From: Lachnospiraceae bacterium
Lineage (GTDB): Bacteria > Bacillota > Clostridia > Lachnospirales > Lachnospiraceae
Reading direction: 5' to 3'
DNA length: 64,000 nt
Assembly: GCA_910574865.1 (NCBI GenBank)
Contig: CAJTDN010000005.1
Location: 62,001-126,000, forward strand
Of this stretch, positions 1 through 7,926 are shown one piece after another. Below the pieces are notes generated by a model. The model was not told the origin of the DNA and ran no database searches. It worked only from the letters and a program-made list of their open reading frames with translations. Made by a program: the position numbers and the translations under genes. Numbering within the stretch: position 1 is the stretch's first letter; each line of letters begins with the position of its first letter.

Positions 1-173
1 AGATTCGTCCGCAGCGAAATCCCCTGCTCGGTCCTCGCTTCCACCGCCACTTCGTCATAAAGGTAAACAGACTGCATCACCATGCGCACGTCATGGTATC
101 CGTTTTCCCTTCTCCCCAGTACGTCAAGCCCCAGGTTGATTTTCGCCAAGGCCTTTAAAAACAGTTTTCTCAT
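1..173 (-). CDS. ispE: 4-diphosphocytidyl-2-C-methyl-D-erythritol kinase, N-terminal part
   Basis: IspE is a GHMP-family kinase that phosphorylates CDP-methylerythritol in the MEP isoprenoid pathway. Only the first 57 codons are visible; the gene runs off the left edge. They carry the IspE N-terminal signature: KINLGLDVLG, then NGYHDV and MVMQSV. The GHMP ATP loop lies outside the window. The ATG at 173 follows the sipL stop by 36 bp in the same direction. A sipL-ispE neighbourhood is common in Clostridia, which supports both calls. Confidence 0.9.
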   Translation of the reverse strand, partial: MRKLFLKALAKINLGLDVLGRRENGYHDVRMVMQSVYLYDEVAVEARTEQGISLRTN

Positions 174-209
174 TCTATTTTCTCCATTTGTATTCTGTGT
201 ACACGACAC

Positions 210-1766
210 TTATAGTATACTCATATTTTCCTTAAAAATCAATAATTTTTCACCTTCCTTTATTTGCGGGGAATCCAGCCCGTTCATCTCCCGGATTCCC
301 TCCTCCGTCGTGCGATACCGCTTGGCGAGCGTCCAAAGCTCGTCGCCGCTTTTCACGATATAACCGACGATGCCGGGGGCGCGCGCGATTTCCTCCTCCG
401 ATACCGGCGCGAATTCGACCTTGGTGATGACCTGCATCGTGATTGGCCTGCGCACCAGCGTGTCAAACGCCAGCACCGCCTTGATTTCCACCGCCTCGTT
501 ACCGGCCAGGTTCACCGACAGCTGCTCCACGTGGCGGGAAATGTCGCACCGGTCGTCATCCGTGATGCCCTGGCACTCCAACAGCCAGGAAAACGGCACC
601 ATTCCCTGCCAGCTTCCGAACGGCTGGGCGTCGTTCGCCCGCAAATAGAGGAAGCTTAAATGCAAAATGCCTTCCAGGCGCACTCCGCCCTCCTCCACCT
701 CCGTGTGGTCAATCTGTATCATCCCGTCACTGTGGCAGATTTGCAGCACGTCGTCTCCCAGCTCGGGCAACGACAATCGCTCGGAAATCTTGCATTTCGA
801 ATGATTCTGAATCAACAACTCCTCGTAAACCGCGCCCCGCGTCTCGAAACGGCACTCCTGCTCCAGCGAATACAGGTCTTCCAAAAGCTCTATGTTTTCT
901 TCCTTATAAATATTCATCTTAAGCCCCAGCGTGGCCTCCACGCCCAGCACGCGCATCTCCCCGTCCTCGTCCAGGCGGACATCAATCAGGCTGTCGGAGA
1001 GGGACGGCTGCACGTGGTAATACATTCCCTCCTCCACGCCTCCGCAGGCAATGCGCCCGCTGTACGGAATGCCCTGCTCCACCCAGTCCGTCTTGCCGTC
1101 CTCGGACAAATACATGCAGAACAACAAGATTTCCCCCTGCAAAATCAATTCGTCCTGCTGCACGCGGATTTCCAGGCGGCGGCTCTTGACGTCCGTCACC
1201 AGCATCTGCCCCACACTTTCCTTCGTCCCGGGCAGGGTGATTTCCTCCTTGATGCGGTACGTGTCCTTCTTCGTGGTGTGCAGGCCGAGCAGGGCGATTT
1301 GCCGCATTTTCTTATAAACCGGTATGGAAGACTCGACGTCCACCGTCGTCTCCTCGTCGCTTAAAACTTCCCGCCCGATTTCCATTTCCACCATCGCGCG
1401 CACGCTCATTTTACGGGAATGCACCAGCGTGGCCGTGAATTCCGTGCGCGTGTTCTCTATGTAGAATTGATCCTGGCCGCTTTCGACGTACACCATCTCC
1501 TCGAACGGCAGCGTCCCCTCGATTACCGCCGGCCGCGGATCCGCCGTGTCCGTAATATAAAGAATCTGATAGTACAACTTTCCGGCCACGCGCAGGTAAT
1601 TTTCCACCAGGCGGAGATCCTCCACCTTCACGTTGGCCTGCCCCTGCACGATGACGCCGACGTCCTCCTTGGCGTCGGGGACGTTTAAGTCCTCGTCCAA
1701 ATAAAATTGGTCGAAGGTGCGTCTGCCCCCCTGCATGTAATGAATTCGTTTCTGTACCAGTTCCAT
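210..1766 (-). CDS. sipL: SipL-like spore morphogenesis protein (SPOCS/DUF3794 repeats plus LysM)
   Basis: A 518-aa protein with repeated SPOCS (DUF3794) modules over roughly residues 1-450 and a C-terminal LysM module starting near GYIVKSGDELWTLAKRY. This is the architecture of SipL, which in Clostridioides difficile binds the coat ATPase SpoIVA through its LysM domain and is needed to encase the forespore in coat. Length and domain order are normal for the family. The ATG at 1766 is preceded by AAGGAGGG. It implies a spore-forming host. No sigma-E or sigma-K promoter was assigned; the DNA upstream is filled by palindromic repeats. Confidence 0.9.
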   Translation of the reverse strand: MELVQKRIHYMQGGRRTFDQFYLDEDLNVPDAKEDVGVIVQGQANVKVEDLRLVENYLRVAGKLYYQILYITDTADPRPAVIEGTLPFEEMVYVESGQDQFYIENTRTEFTATLVHSRKMSVRAMVEMEIGREVLSDEETTVDVESSIPVYKKMRQIALLGLHTTKKDTYRIKEEITLPGTKESVGQMLVTDVKSRRLEIRVQQDELILQGEILLFCMYLSEDGKTDWVEQGIPYSGRIACGGVEEGMYYHVQPSLSDSLIDVRLDEDGEMRVLGVEATLGLKMNIYKEENIELLEDLYSLEQECRFETRGAVYEELLIQNHSKCKISERLSLPELGDDVLQICHSDGMIQIDHTEVEEGGVRLEGILHLSFLYLRANDAQPFGSWQGMVPFSWLLECQGITDDDRCDISRHVEQLSVNLAGNEAVEIKAVLAFDTLVRRPITMQVITKVEFAPVSEEEIARAPGIVGYIVKSGDELWTLAKRYRTTEEGIREMNGLDSPQIKEGEKLLIFKENMSIL

Positions 1767-1778
1767 AGGAATCCCTCC

Positions 1779-1953
1779 TTACAATGAGCACTTAGTGACC
1801 GTCTTTTGGTCACTTACGTGCGAATGTAGTTACCTGACCACTTGCCCTGAACACTTAGCGAGGTTTTATACGAGCTTAGTGTGAATGCACTCCGCATATC
1901 TTGGCGAGATTTATCAAGCCTAGCCATGCGGTGTTTCCCGTTTCGAGCCTAGT
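1779..1953. repeat. Palindromic repeat family A, copy 1 (two full arms, further degenerate arms)
   Basis: This fills the sipL upstream gap. Arm 1 (about 1782-1812) is GCAC-TTAG closing a TGACC/GGTCA stem and ending CTTAC-GTGC. Arm 2 (1851-1882) is ACACTTAGC, a GAGGTTTT-type loop, then GCTTAGTGT. A third arm (1892-1931) has a CCGCAT/ATGCGG outer stem around CTTGGC, GAGATTTATCAA and GCCTAG. A half arm ends near 1953. The copy at 33563-33684 keeps the loop words but has different, still complementary stems. No gene or obvious promoter is seen here. Confidence 0.75.
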
Positions 1954-1984
1954 GGCAGCGTAACTTCCTTGTTTCTACTTGATG

Positions 1985-2623
1985 CTAATCAAACACCACC
2001 GTTTTGTCAATCGCCTCCAGCTTAATCACCACGTACGGAAACGTCGTGATTTCTTCCGTCCTCTCCCCCTTGGGCGGCCCCAAAAGGTTCGTGTGCAAAT
2101 AGACGGCCTCCTCCGTCTCGTACAATTCCGTCACCGAAACGCTGTAGCCGGTCTTTAACTGCGCCCCATACCCTTCCGCAATATACAAGAAACCTGCGTC
2201 CGTATAAGTCAGCCGGAAAGGCAGGTCCTTCTTCTGTTCTATGATATTGGAAAATTCCTGCGGGACGTCCTCCTTCGCCAACACCTCGAACGGAATGTCC
2301 CGAAGCTTTTCCGTCTTTTGTATTCGGTCAACGCATCCTGACAAAATCGTCACGGCCAGCAAAAGGACGATGACGCAGGCCCGCGCGGGGCCTACCGCAT
2401 GGAAAAATTTTCCGCCCCCGGCCATGGCACGTGACAACAACCTTTGCCCGCCGACAGCCTGCGTAAATTTCAAGCCACGCGGCCGCATGCCGCCTAGAAG
2501 CCGCGCGAGCTTCGCGCCACCGCAAAGATGCTTGACCCTCGCGACATACGACCGTGTCAACTTCACCTTCACACCTCGTTTCAAACATGGTTCTCGATTG
2601 CCCATATAATAACCTGAACACAT
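1985..2623 (-). CDS. PrcB-like lipoprotein
   Basis: The last ~120 residues resemble the PrcB C-terminal domain, first described in the Treponema PrcB-PrcA-PrtP protease complex. Recognisable points are the GYSVSVTELYE strand and the LLGPPKGE turn. A hydrophobic segment ending LLAVTILSGC looks like a lipoprotein signal with lipobox cysteine, so the mature protein is probably anchored outside the membrane. The long basic N-terminus is atypical. The true start may be an internal GTG near 2566, which has a GAGGTG-like site upstream. No protease gene is adjacent. Function is unknown; the domain call is moderate. Confidence 0.65.
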   Translation of the reverse strand: MCSGYYMGNREPCLKRGVKVKLTRSYVARVKHLCGGAKLARLLGGMRPRGLKFTQAVGGQRLLSRAMAGGGKFFHAVGPARACVIVLLLAVTILSGCVDRIQKTEKLRDIPFEVLAKEDVPQEFSNIIEQKKDLPFRLTYTDAGFLYIAEGYGAQLKTGYSVSVTELYETEEAVYLHTNLLGPPKGERTEEITTFPYVVIKLEAIDKTVVFD

Positions 2624-2717
2624 TTATTTTATTAACAATCTATTAGGGAACTGAATGAAATATGCATGAAAAAAGGATGCCGCAAAAACGCCACCCTTCC
2701 TTGTTTTATATTACCTT

Positions 2718-3865
2718 TTATATGCCTTTTCCAAACCGAACCTCGCAGTCCTTGCGATAAAACGCCACCCCGTAGCAGTCAATCTTCCGATATCCTTCCG
2801 TCCGCAACTCCTCCATATTTTTCCGCGCTGTCGTGCATGTCCGCGTAGGTAACTTCCTCGTGCACTTGTATGTCCAACGTTTCCCCGTTCAAGAGTCGCT
2901 CAATCTGTTCTTTTGTCTCCCTATCCACCTCTGCAATCAGCTCCTTAATAATGCCATTCGAACTAGTATGAATCCAATATGGATGCGGGAACGCATCGAC
3001 GTCCGAATACAAATCATACATGAACTTTATCACGCTCCATGGATTGTACACTTCCGTATCACCGAACAAATACCCGTCATACCAGTCCCCGACCTCCTGA
3101 ACGTGCGTGCCTAGGCCATAAAAATTCAACATGTCCTCTACCTCAGGTTGGGTGAAACCAAAATAGCCCGAAAACTTGTTCTCCAAAATAGAATAAATAT
3201 CCAGATTATTTAAGCCGGTAAATATGCTCTGACTGTAAATGCTTGGCAAGGTCTTTTCGAGCCTAGCATAAACGCCCACCTCATTCACTTGGCGAGGTTC
3301 TTTCGAGCCTAGTGATGATGGTGCATCCACATTAATGCGCAAACATCCGTCACGACGGCGAGCTGCAGGCAGTCGTTCGTCTTCAACGCCGATTCAAACA
3401 TCGAACGGACAAAGTCCATCATTTCTTCATAAAAGCCCCTAAAAAAACATTTTCAAGCGGCACATCGTACTCGTCCAGAAGAATGACCACGTTGGCTTTA
3501 TGATACTTTTTCAGGCACTCGAACAAAAAGGCGAGCGACTTTGCATAGGCAATCGGCTCCGCCCGACGATTCATGATGGCATAATACCTTTCATGGTACT
3601 CTTCCGTAAGACAGTCCGAATCCAAAATATAACTATGCCGGACATACTCCTTAATTATCTCGTCCACCAGACTTTCGTAAGACATGTGGTAATCCGGTTG
3701 TCTTGCGGACTTCAAGGACATGGAAATTACCAGGTAACGTCCCATGTGTCCAAGGTACTCCTCCCCTGCTTCCATAATCTTCATCCCGTCGAAGTAATGA
3801 CGATTGTCCGCCACGCTCCCGTCCGATGCAAGCTCCTTCTTAACCGATTTCCGCTTGTTCTCCCA
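2718..3865 (-). pseudogene. Broken AAA-ATPase-like/PD-(D/E)XK protein gene
   Basis: Fragments in three frames match the large DUF1703-type family (AAA-ATPase-like N-terminal region plus nuclease-like C-terminal region). From upstream: a piece with YFDGMKIMEAGEEYLGHMG and VVILLDEYDVPLEN (Walker-B-like); a frame change in a T7 run near 3430; FYEEMMDFVRSMFESALKTN; a one-base loss near 3345; then SIFTGLNNLDIYSILENKF. A C-terminal scrap ([15 protein letters not shown]) follows after an internal deletion near 2780 and stops at 2718. The N-terminus and its start are missing, replaced by the end of the Rpn gene. About 100 bp of foreign palindromic DNA (family A) lies in the middle. It cannot make the normal protein. 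Confidence 0.85.
3239..3314. repeat. Palindromic repeat family A, tandem pair inserted in a pseudogene
   Basis: Two adjacent arms: 3239-3269 (ATGCTTGGC, loop AAGGTCTTTTCGA, GCCTAGCAT) and 3286-3314 (CACTTGGC, loop GAGGTTCTTTCGA, GCCTAGTG). Loops are nearly identical while the outer stem bases differ but stay paired (ATGC/GCAT versus CACT/AGTG). They interrupt the AAA-ATPase-like gene between the parts encoding VVTGCLRI and SIFTGLNN, so this family can move into coding DNA. Confidence 0.75.
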
Positions 3866-4871
3866 AAAAATCCTTTGCCGCCTCTGCACTTAGTTGATAC
3901 CCTGACATCAATTTCTCCACAATCATTTCCTCGGAAATCGCAAGGGATTTAAGATTTTGAATCAGGATTCCAATCCCCCTGATTCTCTCTTTTTCTATTC
4001 CCTTTTCTATTCCTTTTCTCTCCACGCCTTCGCTCAAATTACACATTCGCAACACCTCGCCTTCCAATTCCTTCGTCATCTTTATATCAAATTCTTCCTG
4101 CAAGATTCTTTTCTTCTCCTCTGAATTTTTCTCCGAAGAAAGCAAAACATCCAATAACTTCAAAATCCCATCATACTTGTCATCCTCGGAATTCCCCAGA
4201 CAAATCATGACCACCGTCATCAAGTCATAATTTTCCTTCTTCTCCGCCGCGATTCCGACCATGTCATGCTCCTGAATGCCATACTCGGCAATCGTGTTTT
4301 CCCGATACTTGGGTGGATTTACACAGATCCAAATGGAATATACTTTGGAAATCTTCTCGTAATGCCCCTCCGTAAATTCCGTGCCATACTGCGACGAAAT
4401 CATCCGGCTGCAATAATAGACTCCCCGCTTGATAATCGGATACCCCGGATAAAAATCATTCTGAATCTCCACGTTTAAAAATAATTTTATCAAAACTCCC
4501 GTTTGTGGAACGATCGCATAGAAACGAACGTCATAAATGACCGTCCCTTCCTGAATGCTGGCATCTTCATTCTTCAGACCCGCTATCTGCACGTCTTGAC
4601 CATTCCAACCACCGCCACGCTCTTTCCCGCTTCCGCCAGCCTCTTCATCCGGATTCACCGCCGCTTGATTGACCTGCGGCATCCCTTCGATGTATTTCTC
4701 CGCAATCTCATCCACCGAAAAATCCTTGAACTCCCCGACACAGCTTTTCATAATCCATGCAAGGATTACCTTGTTTGCCAACAATCGCTTACAAGCCGCA
4801 TCATATTTTTCCTTTTCTCCCACCGCCGTAATGTTTCTCGCGAGTACCGTCTCCACTACCATCCGCCGCAT
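3840..4871 (-). CDS. Rpn/PD-(D/E)XK nuclease family protein
   Basis: A 343-aa protein of the Rpn (recombination-promoting nuclease) and PD-(D/E)XK transposase-like group that is abundant in Lachnospiraceae. Visible family features are YDVRFYAIVP and LFLNVEIQNDFYPGYPIIKRGVYY, which would hold the catalytic D and E-x-Q/K positions, and a C-terminal charged helix (EKGIEKERIRGIGILIQN) typical of the group. Family members promote RecA-independent recombination in E. coli; a role here is inferred. The second ATG, at codon 4, has better spacing from GGAGG than the first. The 3' end is fused directly to the downstream AAA-ATPase pseudogene, a deletion junction. Confidence 0.8.
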   Translation of the reverse strand: MRRMVVETVLARNITAVGEKEKYDAACKRLLANKVILAWIMKSCVGEFKDFSVDEIAEKYIEGMPQVNQAAVNPDEEAGGSGKERGGGWNGQDVQIAGLKNEDASIQEGTVIYDVRFYAIVPQTGVLIKLFLNVEIQNDFYPGYPIIKRGVYYCSRMISSQYGTEFTEGHYEKISKVYSIWICVNPPKYRENTIAEYGIQEHDMVGIAAEKKENYDLMTVVMICLGNSEDDKYDGILKLLDVLLSSEKNSEEKKRILQEEFDIKMTKELEGEVLRMCNLSEGVERKGIEKGIEKERIRGIGILIQNLKSLAISEEMIVEKLMSGYQLSAEAAKDFLGEQAEIG

Positions 4872-4924
4872 CTCCTCCCTGCCTCATGGCGGGAGGTTCA
4901 TCAGATTCTCCCGCTTTAACTAAA

Positions 4925-5315
4925 ACGTGGTTTAAAAGCATGGATTTTCTGATTTTTGAATTTACAAAGGATAATCTTAGATTGTTTTTTTGAAAATATG
5001 CTTTGAAATTATACTAGCACATGATGACGTTAATGACAATAAATTTTTCGCTTGATTTTCTCAATTGCGATTTTTTGTGAATATTGTATATTTGGCTTCT
5101 AATCCTTCGAGTTGCACCCCTGCAAGGCTCATTATTCCCAGGAAAAAATTTCACAAAAGGCCCGTCTACATACCCGATTTACTCAAGTATATAGACAGAC
5201 CCCGTCATACGCCAATTCCTTCACATCCTAGCACAGCATTGCATTAATTCCCGAGTAATCAGCACCCGATAATGGTCATACTCTCCGTCTCCGCGCATCG
5301 CAAAACAACTAACAC
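4925..5315. other. AT-rich gap, no gene seen; one hairpin
   Basis: A 391-bp stretch between the BspA-like gene and the Rpn gene. No convincing ORF on either strand. The left half is AT-rich and may contain the Rpn promoter, but no clear -35/-10 pair was identified. The only structure noticed is the hairpin at 5159-5201. Confidence 0.5.
5159..5201 (-). terminator. Possible terminator of the BspA-like gene at 5316
   Basis: GTCTATATAC (minus strand) pairs with GTATGTAGAC with one G-T pair, extended by GG/CC. On the minus strand it is followed by CCTTTTG and, a few bases later, TTTTTT. It lies about 115 bp after the stop, and the T-tract is displaced, so the call is weak. Confidence 0.3.
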
Positions 5316-7757
5316 TCAAATTCGTGTAATATTTATTCTTATATCATTTTTTCTCTTCGTCACGAATATCAGAATTCCAATGCCTGAAGACAAGAAAAGC
5401 AGACACATCACATATAGCGGCGATGCGTCTTCGGTTTTGGGTGCGCCGTTCGCAATGTTTTGATTTGCATTTCCACTTGCATTATTAGCGTTTCCCGGAA
5501 TTTGCGCATTGCCATTCTGATTCGTGTTCTCCACACTGCCCGTCTTCCTATCCATTATCGTCAATGTCGTGTCAATCGAACCGTAGGTGTAATTCAACGT
5601 CACCACATGGTCGCCGACGGAAAGCGTATCCAGATAGGACGACAAAAATGTCAGGACGGTGGAGCCCTCCGCCAAGGTGTAACAAGACGAATCCACAATC
5701 TGCCCGTCCACGGCGACACTGACAAAATCCTTCAATTCGCCGGTACACTTGATGATTGCATTGCTGCCACTGCCAATAAGGTAAGCCTTGTCCGTCACGT
5801 CCAGGACAATCTCCAATTTCGGATCTTCCGCCACGAAGATAAAGCCATTCTCCCCGGCATACTTCTGCGCGGCAGAACCGGTTCGACCGTAAATCGTAAA
5901 GCCTGGTATCTTTTCATAGCATCCCACTTCACTACCTGCCTCGTTGACATCATCGACCCCATCGTAAAAAGGGGTTCCATTTTGAGATTCGAAATATCCC
6001 AACGCTTTCCTTCCAATCTCAGTCACACTCGCGGGAATCCGCACGGATGACATCGCCCCGGCATCGTAAAACGCGAATCGGCCTATGTTCGTGACCCCTT
6101 CCGGAATCTCGATTTCCTTCAGGTTTTTGCATTCATAGAACGCGAACGCGGCAATTCCCTTCGTTCCGTCCTGAAGCTTTACAGAAGCTTCCGCCGGCAT
6201 GTCGCCCTTGTAGTGGTACAACACCTTTCCCGCATACACGGAGCCGTCTGCCTGTCCTGCGTACCATGCCGTTCCGTCCAATGCATGACCCTCGATTTTC
6301 GTTAATGTGTCTGGGAACGTGATGTCGGCCAACGTCTCACAGTTTTCAAATACCGCGTACTCCAGCCTCGTCACGTTCTGCGGAATGACAACCTTGCTTA
6401 ATTCCCGGTTCTTCGCAAATGCATAGCTGTCTATCATCTCCACCCGATTTCCTATTGTCACAGTTGTCAGTGCGCTGCCTTCAAACGACTTGGCTCCCAC
6501 AACCGCCACGCCATTTCCAATGGTCGCGGATGTCAGATTTTGGCAATACGAAAACGCTGCCCGTCCAATCTCCTCGACCGAATCCGGTATCTCGATTGCC
6601 ATAAGCCCGGAACCATTAAACGTACTTTCTCCAATCTTTTTAAGAGAATTCGGCAATTCGATTGATGTCAGATCCTGGCAGCCTGAAAACGTCCTCTCCA
6701 TCACCTTAAGCGACTTCGGCAGTTCGACTGTTACCAGTTTTCTACAGCTTGAAAACGCGCTTCCAAGCTCCTCGACCGAATCCGGTATCTTGATTGTTTC
6801 CAACCCCGTATTGTAAAATGCACCATTTCCGATACTCTTCAAACTATTTGGCAGTTCAATCTGACTAAGATTTTCGCACCACCAAAATGTGTCATTTTCA
6901 ATACGTGTAAGAGCGCTCTCCGATATCTGAACTGACCTTAGCCCCAAACACCAATAAAACGCACCCGCGCCCAAAGATTTCAACTGCTTTCCAAACACCA
7001 CGTTTTCCAAATCATTACATCCTCCAAAGGCTTCCGCTTCAACCGTTTCTACCGAAGGAGCGGCAAACGCTATCAATCCACTTTGTGCAAATGCCAGATT
7101 CCCTATCGTCTTCAGATTGTCCCCCGACAATTCCACGTTTTTTAAATTGGTACAACCATAGAACGACGCATATTGTATGGACGTGACAGAAGCCGGAAGA
7201 GTCACCTTCTCTATCGTATCATTCCGCTCAAACGCCGATTCCCCTATGCTGCTGACCGTTTTCCCTCCCAATGTTCCGGGGACGGACACTTCGTTTTCTG
7301 TTCCGTTGTACTTTGAGATAGCGACAGAATCATCCGCGAGGACGGCATATTCATAATTGCCCTCGCTTGCCAATGCCGCCCTTGCGGCTTTCCGCCCGTT
7401 TTCCGCGATGTCCCCTTCGACACCGTTATCCTCTTTTTCGGATTCCCCTATCGAAGTTTCCTCAGAGGTTACAACAGGACCTCCCGTAGATGTCACGACC
7501 GGTGTCTCCTCGGATGGCGTGACCAACGTCTCCCCGGATGGCGAGGCCAATGCCTCCTCGGACATCACGACCGGTGTTCCCTCGGATGGCGCGGCCGACG
7601 TCTCCTCGGGTATCGCGACCGATTCCCCTGTCTGCGCCTCTGCCGCAGGCTCTATCTCTCCCGCATACGCTGCCGCGCCGCAGGAGAGTACGGCGGCAAG
7701 GCACATGGTTACCGCCAGAAGCAACGCAACCACCTGCTTTTCAAATTTTGTAATCAT
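5316..7757 (-). CDS. BspA-type leucine-rich-repeat wall protein 1
   Basis: An 813-aa exported protein. It has a signal peptide (residues ~1-32, ending AAAYA), a Ser/Thr/Glu/Pro-rich repeated stretch (~35-110; units like SEETPVVTS), and BspA-like LRRs (~150-630; repeated LKSIGNGAFYN, VEEIGRAAFSYC). An Ig/X2-like module follows (~650-745; YLIGSGSNAIIKCTG, YLDTLSVGDHVVTLNYTYG). The end is GAPKTEDAS, a hydrophobic helix and KRK. That is a sortase-type signal, but GAPKTED differs from the PKTGD of its three paralogues. BspA-like LRR proteins often bind host matrix or other cells; that role is inferred. The ATG at 7757 has AAGGAG upstream. Confidence 0.9.
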   Translation of the reverse strand: MITKFEKQVVALLLAVTMCLAAVLSCGAAAYAGEIEPAAEAQTGESVAIPEETSAAPSEGTPVVMSEEALASPSGETLVTPSEETPVVTSTGGPVVTSEETSIGESEKEDNGVEGDIAENGRKAARAALASEGNYEYAVLADDSVAISKYNGTENEVSVPGTLGGKTVSSIGESAFERNDTIEKVTLPASVTSIQYASFYGCTNLKNVELSGDNLKTIGNLAFAQSGLIAFAAPSVETVEAEAFGGCNDLENVVFGKQLKSLGAGAFYWCLGLRSVQISESALTRIENDTFWWCENLSQIELPNSLKSIGNGAFYNTGLETIKIPDSVEELGSAFSSCRKLVTVELPKSLKVMERTFSGCQDLTSIELPNSLKKIGESTFNGSGLMAIEIPDSVEEIGRAAFSYCQNLTSATIGNGVAVVGAKSFEGSALTTVTIGNRVEMIDSYAFAKNRELSKVVIPQNVTRLEYAVFENCETLADITFPDTLTKIEGHALDGTAWYAGQADGSVYAGKVLYHYKGDMPAEASVKLQDGTKGIAAFAFYECKNLKEIEIPEGVTNIGRFAFYDAGAMSSVRIPASVTEIGRKALGYFESQNGTPFYDGVDDVNEAGSEVGCYEKIPGFTIYGRTGSAAQKYAGENGFIFVAEDPKLEIVLDVTDKAYLIGSGSNAIIKCTGELKDFVSVAVDGQIVDSSCYTLAEGSTVLTFLSSYLDTLSVGDHVVTLNYTYGSIDTTLTIMDRKTGSVENTNQNGNAQIPGNANNASGNANQNIANGAPKTEDASPLYVMCLLFLSSGIGILIFVTKRKNDIRINITRI

Positions 7758-7926
7758 GTTTCAAACTTTCTCCTTTCCTCGTTCTTTGACGGTATCAAAA
7801 ACCGCCCTTTCTTTCTCCCGAAATTACTTTTTTGAGAAATCTTCCTTGTACGATACTCCCTTTTCATTCCCACCTCCCTTCGGGGAAATCATTCAAAAAC
7901 AACTTGTGAACAATCCCCGGAGAACA

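Noticed and set aside
660-1364. Plus-strand frames opposite sipL
   Set aside because: Antisense shadows produced by codon bias of a GC-richer gene; no ribosome binding site or family similarity.
2779-3889. Two separate genes for AAA-ATPase-like proteins
   Set aside because: The frames are consecutive pieces of one family member separated by frame changes and an inserted palindrome.
5065-5247. Small plus-strand frame in the 4.9-5.3 kb gap
   Set aside because: No ribosome binding site, no recognisable features, and the DNA looks like AT-rich non-coding sequence.
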